NCBI GenBank assembly: GCA_945872195.1
Contig: CAMBZO010000229.1
Span: 1 to 5,005, forward strand
Length of the DNA stretch: 5,005 nucleotides
Direction: 5' to 3'
Source of the DNA: Akkermansia muciniphila
GTDB taxonomy: Bacteria; Verrucomicrobiota; Verrucomicrobiia; Limisphaerales; SXTU01
Each line of letters starts with the position of its first letter. Position 1 is the first letter of the stretch. The position numbers and the translations under genes were made by a program. A model generated the notes under the pieces. That model had not been told where the DNA came from and did not search any database. It saw nothing but the letters and a program-made list of their open reading frames with translations. This document shows positions 1 through 5,005 of this stretch, one piece after another.

Positions 1-218
1 CCGATGGGATAATCCACCATCGCGCTGGCCACACCGGTGTTGAGGCGGAAGCAGTCGGAGAGATTCGCCGAGACGTTGAACTCGCCGCCGCTCACGTGGA
101 TGTCGCAACGCGACGCCTTGCGGAATGGGATGATGCCGGGGTCGAGGCGGTGGACGAGGGCGCCGAGGGAGAGGAAGTCGAGGGCGCCGTCTTTCTTAAT
201 CTTCAAACCAGTGCTCAT
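1..218 (-). CDS. PfkB-family sugar kinase, KdgK-like (N-terminal part, cut by window edge)
   Basis: The first 72 codons are present and the frame runs off the left edge of the window. The translation begins MSTGLKIKKDGALDFLSLG and continues with LVHRLDPG (residues 21-28), then SGGEFNVSANLSDCFRLNTG (43-62) and ASAMVDYPI (64-72). In the PfkB/ribokinase family this N-terminal pattern, a beta strand followed by G(G)xxxNVAxxLxxLG, forms the sugar-binding half. The spelling GGE-F/Y-NV followed by xxCFxLxTxVxxA is closest, from memory, to 2-keto-3-deoxygluconate kinases, which phosphorylate KDG to KDPG in the cytoplasm. The ATP-binding C-terminal half with the catalytic GxGD Asp lies outside, so substrate and activity cannot be judged. 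There is no signal peptide, as expected. The chosen ATG (216-218) gives a normal N terminus; no Shine-Dalgarno sequence precedes it. It is divergent from the sulfatase pair. Family assignment is firm; KDG specificity is an inference. Confidence 0.8.
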   Translation of the reverse strand, partial: MSTGLKIKKDGALDFLSLGALVHRLDPGIIPFRKASRCDIHVSGGEFNVSANLSDCFRLNTGVASAMVDYPI

Positions 219-307
219 GTTCGTATGGATGGGAAAGCTGTGTCGCGGGCGTTGTGCCGTGCGTGGGCAGCCAATAACGCCGGAAGTGTTGGCGAAACCC
301 TGTGGGC

Positions 308-335
308 TTGGCAACTGGCTTTCCGGTTGTAGAAT
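308..335 (+). promoter_or_regulatory. Putative sigma70-type promoter of the sulfatase operon
   Basis: TTGGCA (308-313; 5 of 6 to TTGACA) and TAGAAT (330-335; 5 of 6 to TATAAT) are separated by 16 bp, close to the optimal 17. The -10 box ends 6 nt before the ATG at 342, so transcription would start at or within a base or two of the start codon. This implies a leaderless or nearly leaderless mRNA, in keeping with the missing Shine-Dalgarno sequence. The match is good for a GC-rich genome, but it is a sequence prediction only. Confidence 0.45.
312..329. promoter_or_regulatory. Imperfect palindrome inside the promoter spacer (possible operator)
   Basis: CAACTGG (312-318) and CCGGTTG (323-329) form an inverted repeat matching at 6 of 7 positions, around a 4-bp centre CTTT. 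It starts within the last two bases of the -35 box and ends directly before the -10 box, filling the spacer. A dyad in this place could be the site of a transcription factor controlling the sulfatase genes. No regulator gene is present in the window, and a 7-bp imperfect dyad can arise by chance. Confidence 0.22.
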
Positions 336-341
336 CCGCCC

Positions 342-1751
342 ATGCAAACCCGTCTTCTTCGCAGCCTGCTGGCTTTGCTGTGCCTGCTCGCCATCCCCGC
401 GCCCGCCGCTTCCAAGCCCAACGTCCTCTTCCTCTTCGCGGATGACATGCGCGCGGACTCGGTTGCCGCGCTGGGCAACCCCGTCGTGAAAACTCCGACG
501 CTCGATGCATTGGCGAACCGGGGCTTCGTGATGCGCAATGCCTATTGCTTCGGCGGCAACTCCGCCGCGGTCTGCACGCCCAGTCGCAACATGTTGCTGA
601 GTGGCAACGCGTTTTTCCGCTGGAAGGACTTTCAGCCGCCGCAGGGCGCGAAGGGAATGCTCTCGCCCGGCGACGGGCCGAACTGGCCGCTCTCGATGAA
701 GGACGCCGGTTACGAGACCTACCACGAGGGCAAGCGCGGCAACACCGCGCTGCTCATCCAGGCGAAGTTCGAGCACAACCTCTACATCAACGAGAATCAG
801 GACCGCACCGGCGGCGAGCCGGGCAAGCAAATCGCCGACGACGTGACAAAGTTCCTCAAGGAGCGCAAAGACCCGCGCCCCTTCTTCATGTATCTCGCCT
901 TCGGCAACCCGCACGACCCGCGCGTCGCCGCGCAGAAGTATCACGACCTCTACCAGCGCGACAAAATCCCGCTGCCGAAGAACTACCTCCCGCAGCATCC
1001 CTTCGACAACGGCGAGATGACCATCCGCGACGAGGCTTTGCTCCCGTGGCCGCGCACCGAGTCCGCCGTGCGCAAGGAGCTCCACGAATACTACGCCACC
1101 ATCACCGCGATGGATTTTCACATGGGCCGCATCATCGCCACGCTCAAGGACCTCGGGCAGCTCGACAACACGCTCATCCTCTTCTCCGCCGACCAAGGCA
1201 TCGCCCTCGGCAGCCACGGCTTGCTCGGCAAGCAGAACCTCTACGACGCCGGGATGAAGTCTCCGCTCATCTTCGCCGGTCCCGGCATCCCGCACGCCGC
1301 GAGCGACGCGCTGGTTTACCTGCTGGACATTTACCCGACCGTGCTCGACCTCGTCGGTGCGGCGAAGCCCGCAGGCATTGACGGCCAAAGCTTCCGCCCC
1401 GTGCTGACGGGCTCCGCGACGACCGTGCGCAATGAACTCTTCTTCGCCTACCGCGACGTGCAGCGCGCCTGGCGCGACGACCGTTGGAAGCTCATCCGCT
1501 ACCCGCAGGTGAACGTGACGCAACTCTTCGACCTCCAGTCCGACCCCGACGAGATGAAGAACCTCGCCGACCTCCCCGCGCACAAGCCGCGCGTCGAGCA
1601 ACTGCTGGCGAAGCTCAAGGAATCGCAGGCCAAGTTCACCGACACGCTGCCGCTCACCGTGGCGAATCCCAAGCCCGCCAAGTGGACCCCGCCCAGCGCG
1701 GAGGAGTTGGCGAAGGCGAAAGCCGCGAAGAAGGCGGAGAAGAAGAAGTAA
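342..1751 (+). CDS. Exported formylglycine-dependent sulfatase (type I, arylsulfatase superfamily)
   Basis: This is a 469-residue protein, a usual length for bacterial type I sulfatases. Residues 1-23 form a Sec signal peptide: Arg at 4 and 7, a Leu/Ala core, and cleavage near APAA/SKPN, so it should act in the periplasm or outside. The mature part opens with the strand NVLFLFADD, giving metal ligands D34-D35. The sulfatase signature CTPSR puts Cys78 as the residue converted to formylglycine. Further active-site elements are EGK (K131), NPHDP (H191), the late metal ligands in FSADQG (D284, Q285), and SHGLLGK (H293, K297). The C-terminal subdomain contains WRDDRWKLIRY and LFDLQSDPDEMKNLAD (about 377-410), typical of the family. 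The last ~20 residues are a Lys/Ala-rich tail. It hydrolyses a sulfate ester, but the substrate cannot be read from sequence; it resembles proteins loosely annotated as choline-sulfatase or arylsulfatase. Cys78 maturation needs an enzyme not encoded here. It is the first gene of a likely two-gene operon. Confidence 0.93.
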   Translation: MQTRLLRSLLALLCLLAIPAPAASKPNVLFLFADDMRADSVAALGNPVVKTPTLDALANRGFVMRNAYCFGGNSAAVCTPSRNMLLSGNAFFRWKDFQPPQGAKGMLSPGDGPNWPLSMKDAGYETYHEGKRGNTALLIQAKFEHNLYINENQDRTGGEPGKQIADDVTKFLKERKDPRPFFMYLAFGNPHDPRVAAQKYHDLYQRDKIPLPKNYLPQHPFDNGEMTIRDEALLPWPRTESAVRKELHEYYATITAMDFHMGRIIATLKDLGQLDNTLILFSADQGIALGSHGLLGKQNLYDAGMKSPLIFAGPGIPHAASDALVYLLDIYPTVLDLVGAAKPAGIDGQSFRPVLTGSATTVRNELFFAYRDVQRAWRDDRWKLIRYPQVNVTQLFDLQSDPDEMKNLADLPAHKPRVEQLLAKLKESQAKFTDTLPLTVANPKPAKWTPPSAEELAKAKAAKKAEKKK

Positions 1752-1786
1752 CCTGTTCGCACCGGTGGTCATCTGCTCTGGCACAC

Positions 1787-3220
1787 ATGAACTTCAGTTC
1801 TCCTCTCCTCCTCCAGGTCATCAGAAGTTCGATGGCCACTGCGGCTCTGCTCACCAGCCACTTACTCCACGCTGCCGACGCACCGAAGTGGAACCTGCTC
1901 TTCATCACCGCCGATGACATGAACGCGGATTCCTCCGGCTGGATGGGGTGCAAGCTGCCCACGACACCGAACCTCGACGCGTTCGCCGCGACCGCGCACA
2001 AGTTCGTGAACAACCACGTCACTGTGCCCATCTGCCAGCCGGGCCGCTCGGCGTTCATGACCGGGCGCGTGCCGCATCGCAACGGCGCGCTCGGCTTCCA
2101 GCCCATCACGCCCGGCACGCCCACGCTGACGAGCGTGCTAAAGGCGGCGGGCTATTTCACGGCGGTGATAGACAAGCATCCGCACATGAAGCCGGACGCG
2201 GAGTTCAACTGGGACGAGAAGCTCGGCGGCTCGGGCAAGAATCCGTCCCTCTTCCGCGAGCACCTCGAGCAGTTGCTCAAGGCTGCGGCGGACGCGAAGA
2301 AACCGTTCTTCATCAACGCCAACATCACCGACCCGCACCGGCCCTTCGCCAACAACGAGCAGGGCGCGGCGCAGAAGGCGAATCCGAAGAAGACCGCCAA
2401 GCGCGACGCGGACGGCGAGACGAAAGGGTTCAAGCCGGAGGAAGTCACCGTGCCGTCATTCCTCGAAGACATCCCCGAAGTGCGGCGCGAGGTGGCGCAG
2501 TATTACACCAGCGTGCGGCGTTTCGACGCGAGCTTCGGCGGCGCGATGGCCGCGCTCAAGGCAGCCGGGCGCGAGGCGGACACGATCGTCGTGTTCATGA
2601 GCGACCACGGGATGTCCTTCCCCTTCTCGAAGGCCACGGTCTATCGCAACGGCACGTGGGTTCCGGTGCTCGTGCGCTGGCCGGGCATGGGCCAGCCGCA
2701 GCGGCGCGAGGAGTTTACGAGCAGCGTGGACCTCGTGCCGACATTGCTTGAAGTGCTGAAGCAGCCGCCGCTCGCCGGGGTGGACGGTCGTTCGTGGCTG
2801 CCGCTCCTGCGCGGCGAGTCGCAGCCGGACCGGGACTTCGTCATCACGCACGTCAACACGGTGAGCAGCGGCAAGCCGTTCCCGCAGCGCTGCGTGAGGA
2901 CGAAGGATTTTAGTTATCAGTTCCACGCGTGGCCCAACGGCACGCCGCACTTCCGTGTCGAGGCCATGGCCGGCATCACCTTCGGCGCGCTGGCTAAGGC
3001 GGGCGAAACCGACGCCCGCATCAAGTCCCGCGTTGAGCAGCTCACCTTCGGCAAGCCGGAGCAGTTCTTCGACCTGCGCACCGACCCGGACGAGCGCGTG
3101 AACCTCATCGCGGACGCGAAGCACGCGGCGGAAATCATGCGGCTGAAGCAACTCCTGCTCACGCACATGGAGAAGACGGCGGACCCGCAGTTGGAGAACT
3201 TCCGCAAGCTGATGAAGTAG
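1787..3220 (+). CDS. Exported sulfatase, heparan N-sulfatase (SGSH)-like
   Basis: This is a 477-residue type I sulfatase. The frame is open upstream to 1484, inside the previous gene, but the ATG at 1787 is preferred because it yields a signal peptide (R13, hydrophobic stretch 16-28, cleavage near LLHAA/DAPKW); an in-frame ATG at 1832 would lack the basic residue. Metal ligands lie in FITADDMNAD (D43, D44). The formylglycine motif is CQPGR with Cys83, followed by MTGRVPHRNGALGF. Other active-site positions are DKHPH (K130), TDPHRP (H184) and MSDHG (D273, H274). The stretch FPFSKATVYRNGTWVPVLV (278-296) after SDHG replaces the usual GEHGxxGK. It matches the layout I recall for human N-sulfoglucosamine sulfohydrolase (SDNGIPFP...LYWPGT), so an S1_8-like desulfatase of sulfated amino sugars is plausible but unproved. 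A Lys-rich insertion occupies about 191-215. FFDLRTDPDERVNL (427-440) marks the C-terminal domain. It follows the first sulfatase after 35 nt with no terminator, so co-transcription is likely. Confidence 0.92.
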   Translation: MNFSSPLLLQVIRSSMATAALLTSHLLHAADAPKWNLLFITADDMNADSSGWMGCKLPTTPNLDAFAATAHKFVNNHVTVPICQPGRSAFMTGRVPHRNGALGFQPITPGTPTLTSVLKAAGYFTAVIDKHPHMKPDAEFNWDEKLGGSGKNPSLFREHLEQLLKAAADAKKPFFINANITDPHRPFANNEQGAAQKANPKKTAKRDADGETKGFKPEEVTVPSFLEDIPEVRREVAQYYTSVRRFDASFGGAMAALKAAGREADTIVVFMSDHGMSFPFSKATVYRNGTWVPVLVRWPGMGQPQRREEFTSSVDLVPTLLEVLKQPPLAGVDGRSWLPLLRGESQPDRDFVITHVNTVSSGKPFPQRCVRTKDFSYQFHAWPNGTPHFRVEAMAGITFGALAKAGETDARIKSRVEQLTFGKPEQFFDLRTDPDERVNLIADAKHAAEIMRLKQLLLTHMEKTADPQLENFRKLMK

Positions 3221-3260
3221 AAGTAGCGCGTGTGCCGGCGACTGGAAGTCGCCGACACGG
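3221..3260. other. Intergenic gap between convergent genes
   Basis: Only 40 nt separate the stop codon of the second sulfatase from the stop codon of the propeller gene on the other strand. Almost all of it downstream of position 3229 is taken up by one inverted repeat (listed separately). The short direct repeat GAAGTAGAAGTAG spans the sulfatase stop codon. Confidence 0.6.
3230..3258. terminator. Hairpin between convergent genes, candidate bidirectional terminator or dispersed palindrome
   Basis: The arms CGGCGACT (3236-3243) and AGTCGCCG (3247-3254) pair perfectly over 8 bp around a GGA loop. After a 2-nt bulge (GC, 3234-3235) the stem extends by GTGT/ACAC (3230-3233 with 3255-3258). It lies 9 nt after the sulfatase stop and just beyond the stop of the opposing gene, the right place to end both transcripts. 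Neither side has a T-run, so it is not a classical intrinsic terminator. It could instead protect 3' ends or be a REP-like dispersed element. Confidence 0.4.
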
Positions 3261-4604
3261 TCACTTCCGCAAATCCACGCTCACCAATTCCTTGTCGTTC
3301 CTCGCGATGACGTGGCCATTCGCGAACGCGGGATGCGACCACACCACATCGCGGCCTTGATACGAGAGCGTTGGCACGAGGAGCTTCGCGCGGCTGATTT
3401 CCTTCGGGCCGGTCGGGCTGAGGGTCGCGATGATGAGGTCACCGTTCTCGGCGCAGAGGAAGAAGCGCTCGCCGTTCTTCACGATGTGGGCGTTGGCGCA
3501 TTCGAGTTCCTCGCCCTTCGTGACGAGTGCGAGGTTTTCCCAAACGCGCTTGCCCGTGGCGGCTTCGAGGCAGCGGAACTGGCCGTGGTTGCACACGCCG
3601 TAGATGTGGCCGGCTTCGAGGAAGGGCGTGGTCATCAGCGCGTTCAGGTGCGTCGTGTCCTTCTCGCTGATCTTCTGTGTTTGCCACAACACCTGCGCAC
3701 CGGGGCGCTGCGCGTCGAGCTTCAGCATGAGCGAGCCGTTGTAGAACGACGTGACGAACAGCATGTCGCCGAGCTGGCGCGGCGCGGTGATGGAGACGGC
3801 TTGCCGAATCTTCGAGGGCACGCTCCAGAGCGGCTTGCCGGTCTCCGGGTCGAGTGCGTTGACGGAGTCCGCGTGCCAGATGATGAGCTGCCGCCGGCCA
3901 GCGGACTCGATGATGACGGGCGGTGCGTAGCCGGGGTCCTTCGCGGAGAGCGAGCGCCACAACTCCTTGCCCGTGTCCTTGTGGAACGCGATCGCAGCGG
4001 TGCCGCTGCCGCCGACGAGGCAGATCAACTTGTCACCATCGAGCAACGGGTGAGCAGCGAAACCCCACAGCGGCGTCTTCACGCCAAAGTCTTTCTTGAA
4101 CGCGCGCGACCAAATGACCTGGCCGTCCTTCGCGTCGAGGCAGAAGAGGTGGCCTTCAGCGCCCAGCGTGAAGACCTTGCCTCCGCTCACCACCGGTGTC
4201 GCGCGCGGGCCGGTGTTGTAGCTCACGCCGTAGGCCGCGTCATACTCATGCTGCCAAATCGCTCTACCCGTCGCCTCGTCAAGACACAGCACGCGCTCGG
4301 TGCCGCCCACCAAGCTGAGGTCGAAGGGGTCTTCGTCGTTCACCTTCGCGCCCTTCGCCACCTTGCGATCCGTGACGAACACGCGCCCGCCGGCGACTAC
4401 CGGCCCGGAGAAACCAGGATTCACCGGCACGCGCCAACGCACCTTCGGCCCACCCTCGGGGAACTTCTCCACGATGCCAGCCTCGCGCCAAACCGAGTCG
4501 CGCTTCGGGCCAAGCCACTGCGGCCAGTCGTCGGCGTGGAGGAGCGGGGGGAAAACAAGCGCCGTGACGAGCAGTGCGCACAGGCGAAGTGTAGGGGAAC
4601 TCAT
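3261..4604 (-). CDS. Secreted PQQ-like (BamB-like) beta-propeller protein
   Basis: This is a 447-residue protein. The frame is open upstream to an ATG at 4730, but the ATG at 4604 is chosen because it gives a signal peptide: MSSPTLRLCALLVTALVFPP, cleaved after LLHA at residue 24. The mature protein starts DDWPQWLGPKRDSVW, a common opening of secreted PQQ-like proteins in planctomycetes and verrucomicrobia. Blade repeats of the form L-D-x-x-T/D-G-x-x-x-W are visible at about 106-121 (LDEATGRAIW), 153-169 (LDAKDGQVIW), 204-220 (KDTGKELW), 248-264 (LDPETGKPLW), 292-310 (degenerate, ending VLW) and 343-359 (LEAATGKRVW), plus further strands to the end, consistent with a 7-8 bladed propeller. Such folds occur in quinoprotein dehydrogenases and in the assembly factor BamB. 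The extra catalytic features of a full-size dehydrogenase (usually over 550 residues) are not seen, so a non-enzymatic or unknown extracytoplasmic role is more likely. It converges on the sulfatases and diverges from the serine hydrolase. Confidence 0.88.
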   Translation of the reverse strand: MSSPTLRLCALLVTALVFPPLLHADDWPQWLGPKRDSVWREAGIVEKFPEGGPKVRWRVPVNPGFSGPVVAGGRVFVTDRKVAKGAKVNDEDPFDLSLVGGTERVLCLDEATGRAIWQHEYDAAYGVSYNTGPRATPVVSGGKVFTLGAEGHLFCLDAKDGQVIWSRAFKKDFGVKTPLWGFAAHPLLDGDKLICLVGGSGTAAIAFHKDTGKELWRSLSAKDPGYAPPVIIESAGRRQLIIWHADSVNALDPETGKPLWSVPSKIRQAVSITAPRQLGDMLFVTSFYNGSLMLKLDAQRPGAQVLWQTQKISEKDTTHLNALMTTPFLEAGHIYGVCNHGQFRCLEAATGKRVWENLALVTKGEELECANAHIVKNGERFFLCAENGDLIIATLSPTGPKEISRAKLLVPTLSYQGRDVVWSHPAFANGHVIARNDKELVSVDLRK

Positions 4605-4744
4605 GGGCAAAGGTTTAATCAACTGCTGAACCGGAGGCAATGCCGCAGCGGGTGCCGGGACGCAGTTGGGTGCGTTCGCACGCTCGCGAAATCGCAGTTG
4701 CCGCGACTCTGCCAGCGGGGCATCGTCCACTACCCCAGAAAACC
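4605..4744. other. Divergent intergenic region between propeller and serine hydrolase genes
   Basis: This 140-bp stretch must hold the promoters of both flanking genes. A weak minus-strand promoter candidate lies next to the propeller gene (listed separately). A short dyad, GTGCG-TT-CGCAC (4670-4681), and GGCA-A-TGCC (4637-4645) are the only inverted repeats noticed; both are short enough to be chance. No convincing plus-strand promoter for the serine hydrolase was found and no small ORF of credible composition. Confidence 0.5.
4613..4640 (-). promoter_or_regulatory. Weak promoter candidate for the propeller gene
   Basis: On the minus strand, TTGCCT (4640-4635; 4 of 6 to consensus) and TTAAAC (4618-4613; 3 of 6) are separated by 16 bp, and the -10 candidate ends 8 nt before the ATG at 4604. 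The TTGATTAAAC stretch is the only AT-rich segment of the region. The geometry resembles that of the sulfatase promoter, again placing the transcript start almost at the start codon. The hexamers are poor matches. Confidence 0.2.
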
Positions 4745-5005
4745 ATGAACTCCCTGGCTGCCACCTGTGTCGCTGTCGCGCTTGCGATGACCGGTTGCGC
4801 GCACGCTCAAGCGGAGTCGCCGGGCAAGACCAGCCCCTTCCAGCCCGCCGCCGACTACCTCCGTTCCTGCAATGGCCACGCGCTGCTGGTCTATCGCGAC
4901 GGCAAGCTGCTGTTCGAGGACTACCTCAATGACCATAAGCGCGATCAGCCCCACCGGCTCGCCAGCGGCACGAAGAGTTTCGTCGGCGTGCTCGCGGTCA
5001 TGGCG
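4745..5005 (+). CDS. Exported serine hydrolase, beta-lactamase/esterase family (N-terminal part, cut by window edge)
   Basis: The first 87 codons are present and the frame is open at the right edge. The N terminus (MNSLAATCVAVALAMTGCAHAQAE) is an export signal without basic residues. It can be read as a lipoprotein signal with MTGC and lipidated Cys18, or as a signal peptidase I site at AHA/QA. The mature part shows HALLVYRDGKLLFEDYL (45-61), the first beta-hairpin of the PF00144 fold, and then LASGTKSFVGVLAVMA, which contains the S-x-x-K motif with nucleophile Ser74 and base Lys77. Family members include class C beta-lactamases, D-aminopeptidases, penicillin-binding-protein-like enzymes and EstB-type esterases. 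The Y-x-N and C-terminal HxG/KTG motifs lie outside, so the activity cannot be chosen; resistance should not be assumed. No Shine-Dalgarno sequence precedes the ATG. It is divergent from the propeller gene. Confidence 0.82.
   Translation, partial: MNSLAATCVAVALAMTGCAHAQAESPGKTSPFQPAADYLRSCNGHALLVYRDGKLLFEDYLNDHKRDQPHRLASGTKSFVGVLAVMA

Larger units (their letters stand above)
219..341. other. Divergent intergenic region between sugar kinase and sulfatase genes
   Basis: This 123-bp stretch separates two divergently transcribed genes. On the plus strand it carries a sigma70-like promoter close to the sulfatase start and an imperfect palindrome within that promoter, both listed separately. On the minus strand I found no convincing -35/-10 pair for the kinase; the best -10-like string (CATACG on the minus strand, just before the ATG) has no partner at proper spacing. 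No RNA gene or open frame of credible composition is seen. Confidence 0.6.

Noticed and set aside
842..1206. Gln285 (ADQG) in the first sulfatase as a loss of a metal ligand.
   Set aside because: Gln, Asn and His all occur at this position in type I sulfatases, and all other catalytic residues are kept, so inactivation is not supported.
545..1381. A 278-codon open frame within the first sulfatase, another plus-strand frame.
   Set aside because: It is Arg/Ala/His-rich shadow translation with no domain; the sulfatase frame explains the region.
1484..1786. Upstream in-frame extension of the second sulfatase, overlapping the first sulfatase.
   Set aside because: The added 101 residues are low-complexity Arg/Ala/Glu-rich sequence read in a shifted frame of the first sulfatase and would bury the signal peptide. 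The start at 1787 is better.
1752..1786. Possible separate promoter or terminator between the two sulfatase genes.
   Set aside because: The 35-nt gap has no hexamer pair, no inverted repeat of useful length and no T-run; it is a simple operon spacer.
2456..3166. A 236-codon minus-strand open frame opposite the second sulfatase.
   Set aside because: It has the same antisense GC-phase artefact and no recognisable motif; the plus-strand frame carries all sulfatase motifs.
4605..4730. A 42-residue N-terminal extension of the propeller protein.
   Set aside because: The extension precedes an evident signal peptide and has no hydrophobic character of its own, so it is probably untranslated upstream sequence.
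3312..4748. A 478-codon open frame on the plus strand, opposite the propeller gene.
   Set aside because: It is antisense to a gene with clear blade repeats and signal peptide. The translation is Arg/Ala/Glu/Val-rich with no recognisable domain, as expected where GC-rich third positions suppress stops in the complementary frame.
1..5005. CRISPR array, tRNA or rRNA genes, insertion sequence ends or attachment sites.
   Set aside because: No regularly spaced repeats, cloverleaf-like segments, transposase-like frames or paired terminal repeats were seen on either strand.

Overview
The window holds five protein genes and short intergenic gaps. All five products fall into families common in soil and aquatic bacteria of the Verrucomicrobiota/Planctomycetota group. 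The evidence for that lineage is the combination of exported sulfatases, a secreted PQQ-like beta-propeller protein opening with a 'DDWPQWLGP' type sequence, high GC with GC-rich third codon positions, and the absence of a Shine-Dalgarno sequence at all five starts. The lineage is an inference; nothing here is a taxonomic marker.

Layout: (1) 1-218, minus strand: the N-terminal 72 residues of a PfkB/ribokinase-family sugar kinase, cut by the window edge and most like 2-keto-3-deoxygluconate kinases. (2) 219-341: a divergent intergenic region with a good sigma70-like promoter aimed at the next gene. Its predicted transcription start falls on the A of the ATG. (3) 342-1751 and 1787-3220, plus strand: two exported formylglycine-type sulfatases in tandem, 35 nt apart and probably co-transcribed. 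They belong to clearly different subgroups; the second has an active-site segment like heparan N-sulfatase (SGSH). (4) 3221-3260: a 40-nt gap between convergent genes, almost filled by a hairpin. (5) 3261-4604, minus strand: a secreted PQQ-like/BamB-like beta-propeller protein. (6) 4605-4744: a divergent intergenic region. (7) 4745-5005, plus strand: the first 87 residues of an exported serine hydrolase of the beta-lactamase/esterase family (PF00144), with its S-x-x-K nucleophile motif visible.

How the genes may work together: two periplasmic sulfatases would remove sulfate from a sulfated glycan, and a cytoplasmic sugar kinase of the KdgK type would phosphorylate a released sugar or keto-sugar acid. 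That fits a small sulfated-polysaccharide or glycosaminoglycan catabolic locus. No glycoside hydrolase, polysaccharide lyase, transporter or formylglycine-generating enzyme is present in this window, so the pathway is inferred only. The propeller protein and serine hydrolase have no evident link to sulfate removal. I see no clear sign of a new defence, mobile or RNA-based system; the most unusual features are the leaderless-type start architecture and the intergenic hairpin.
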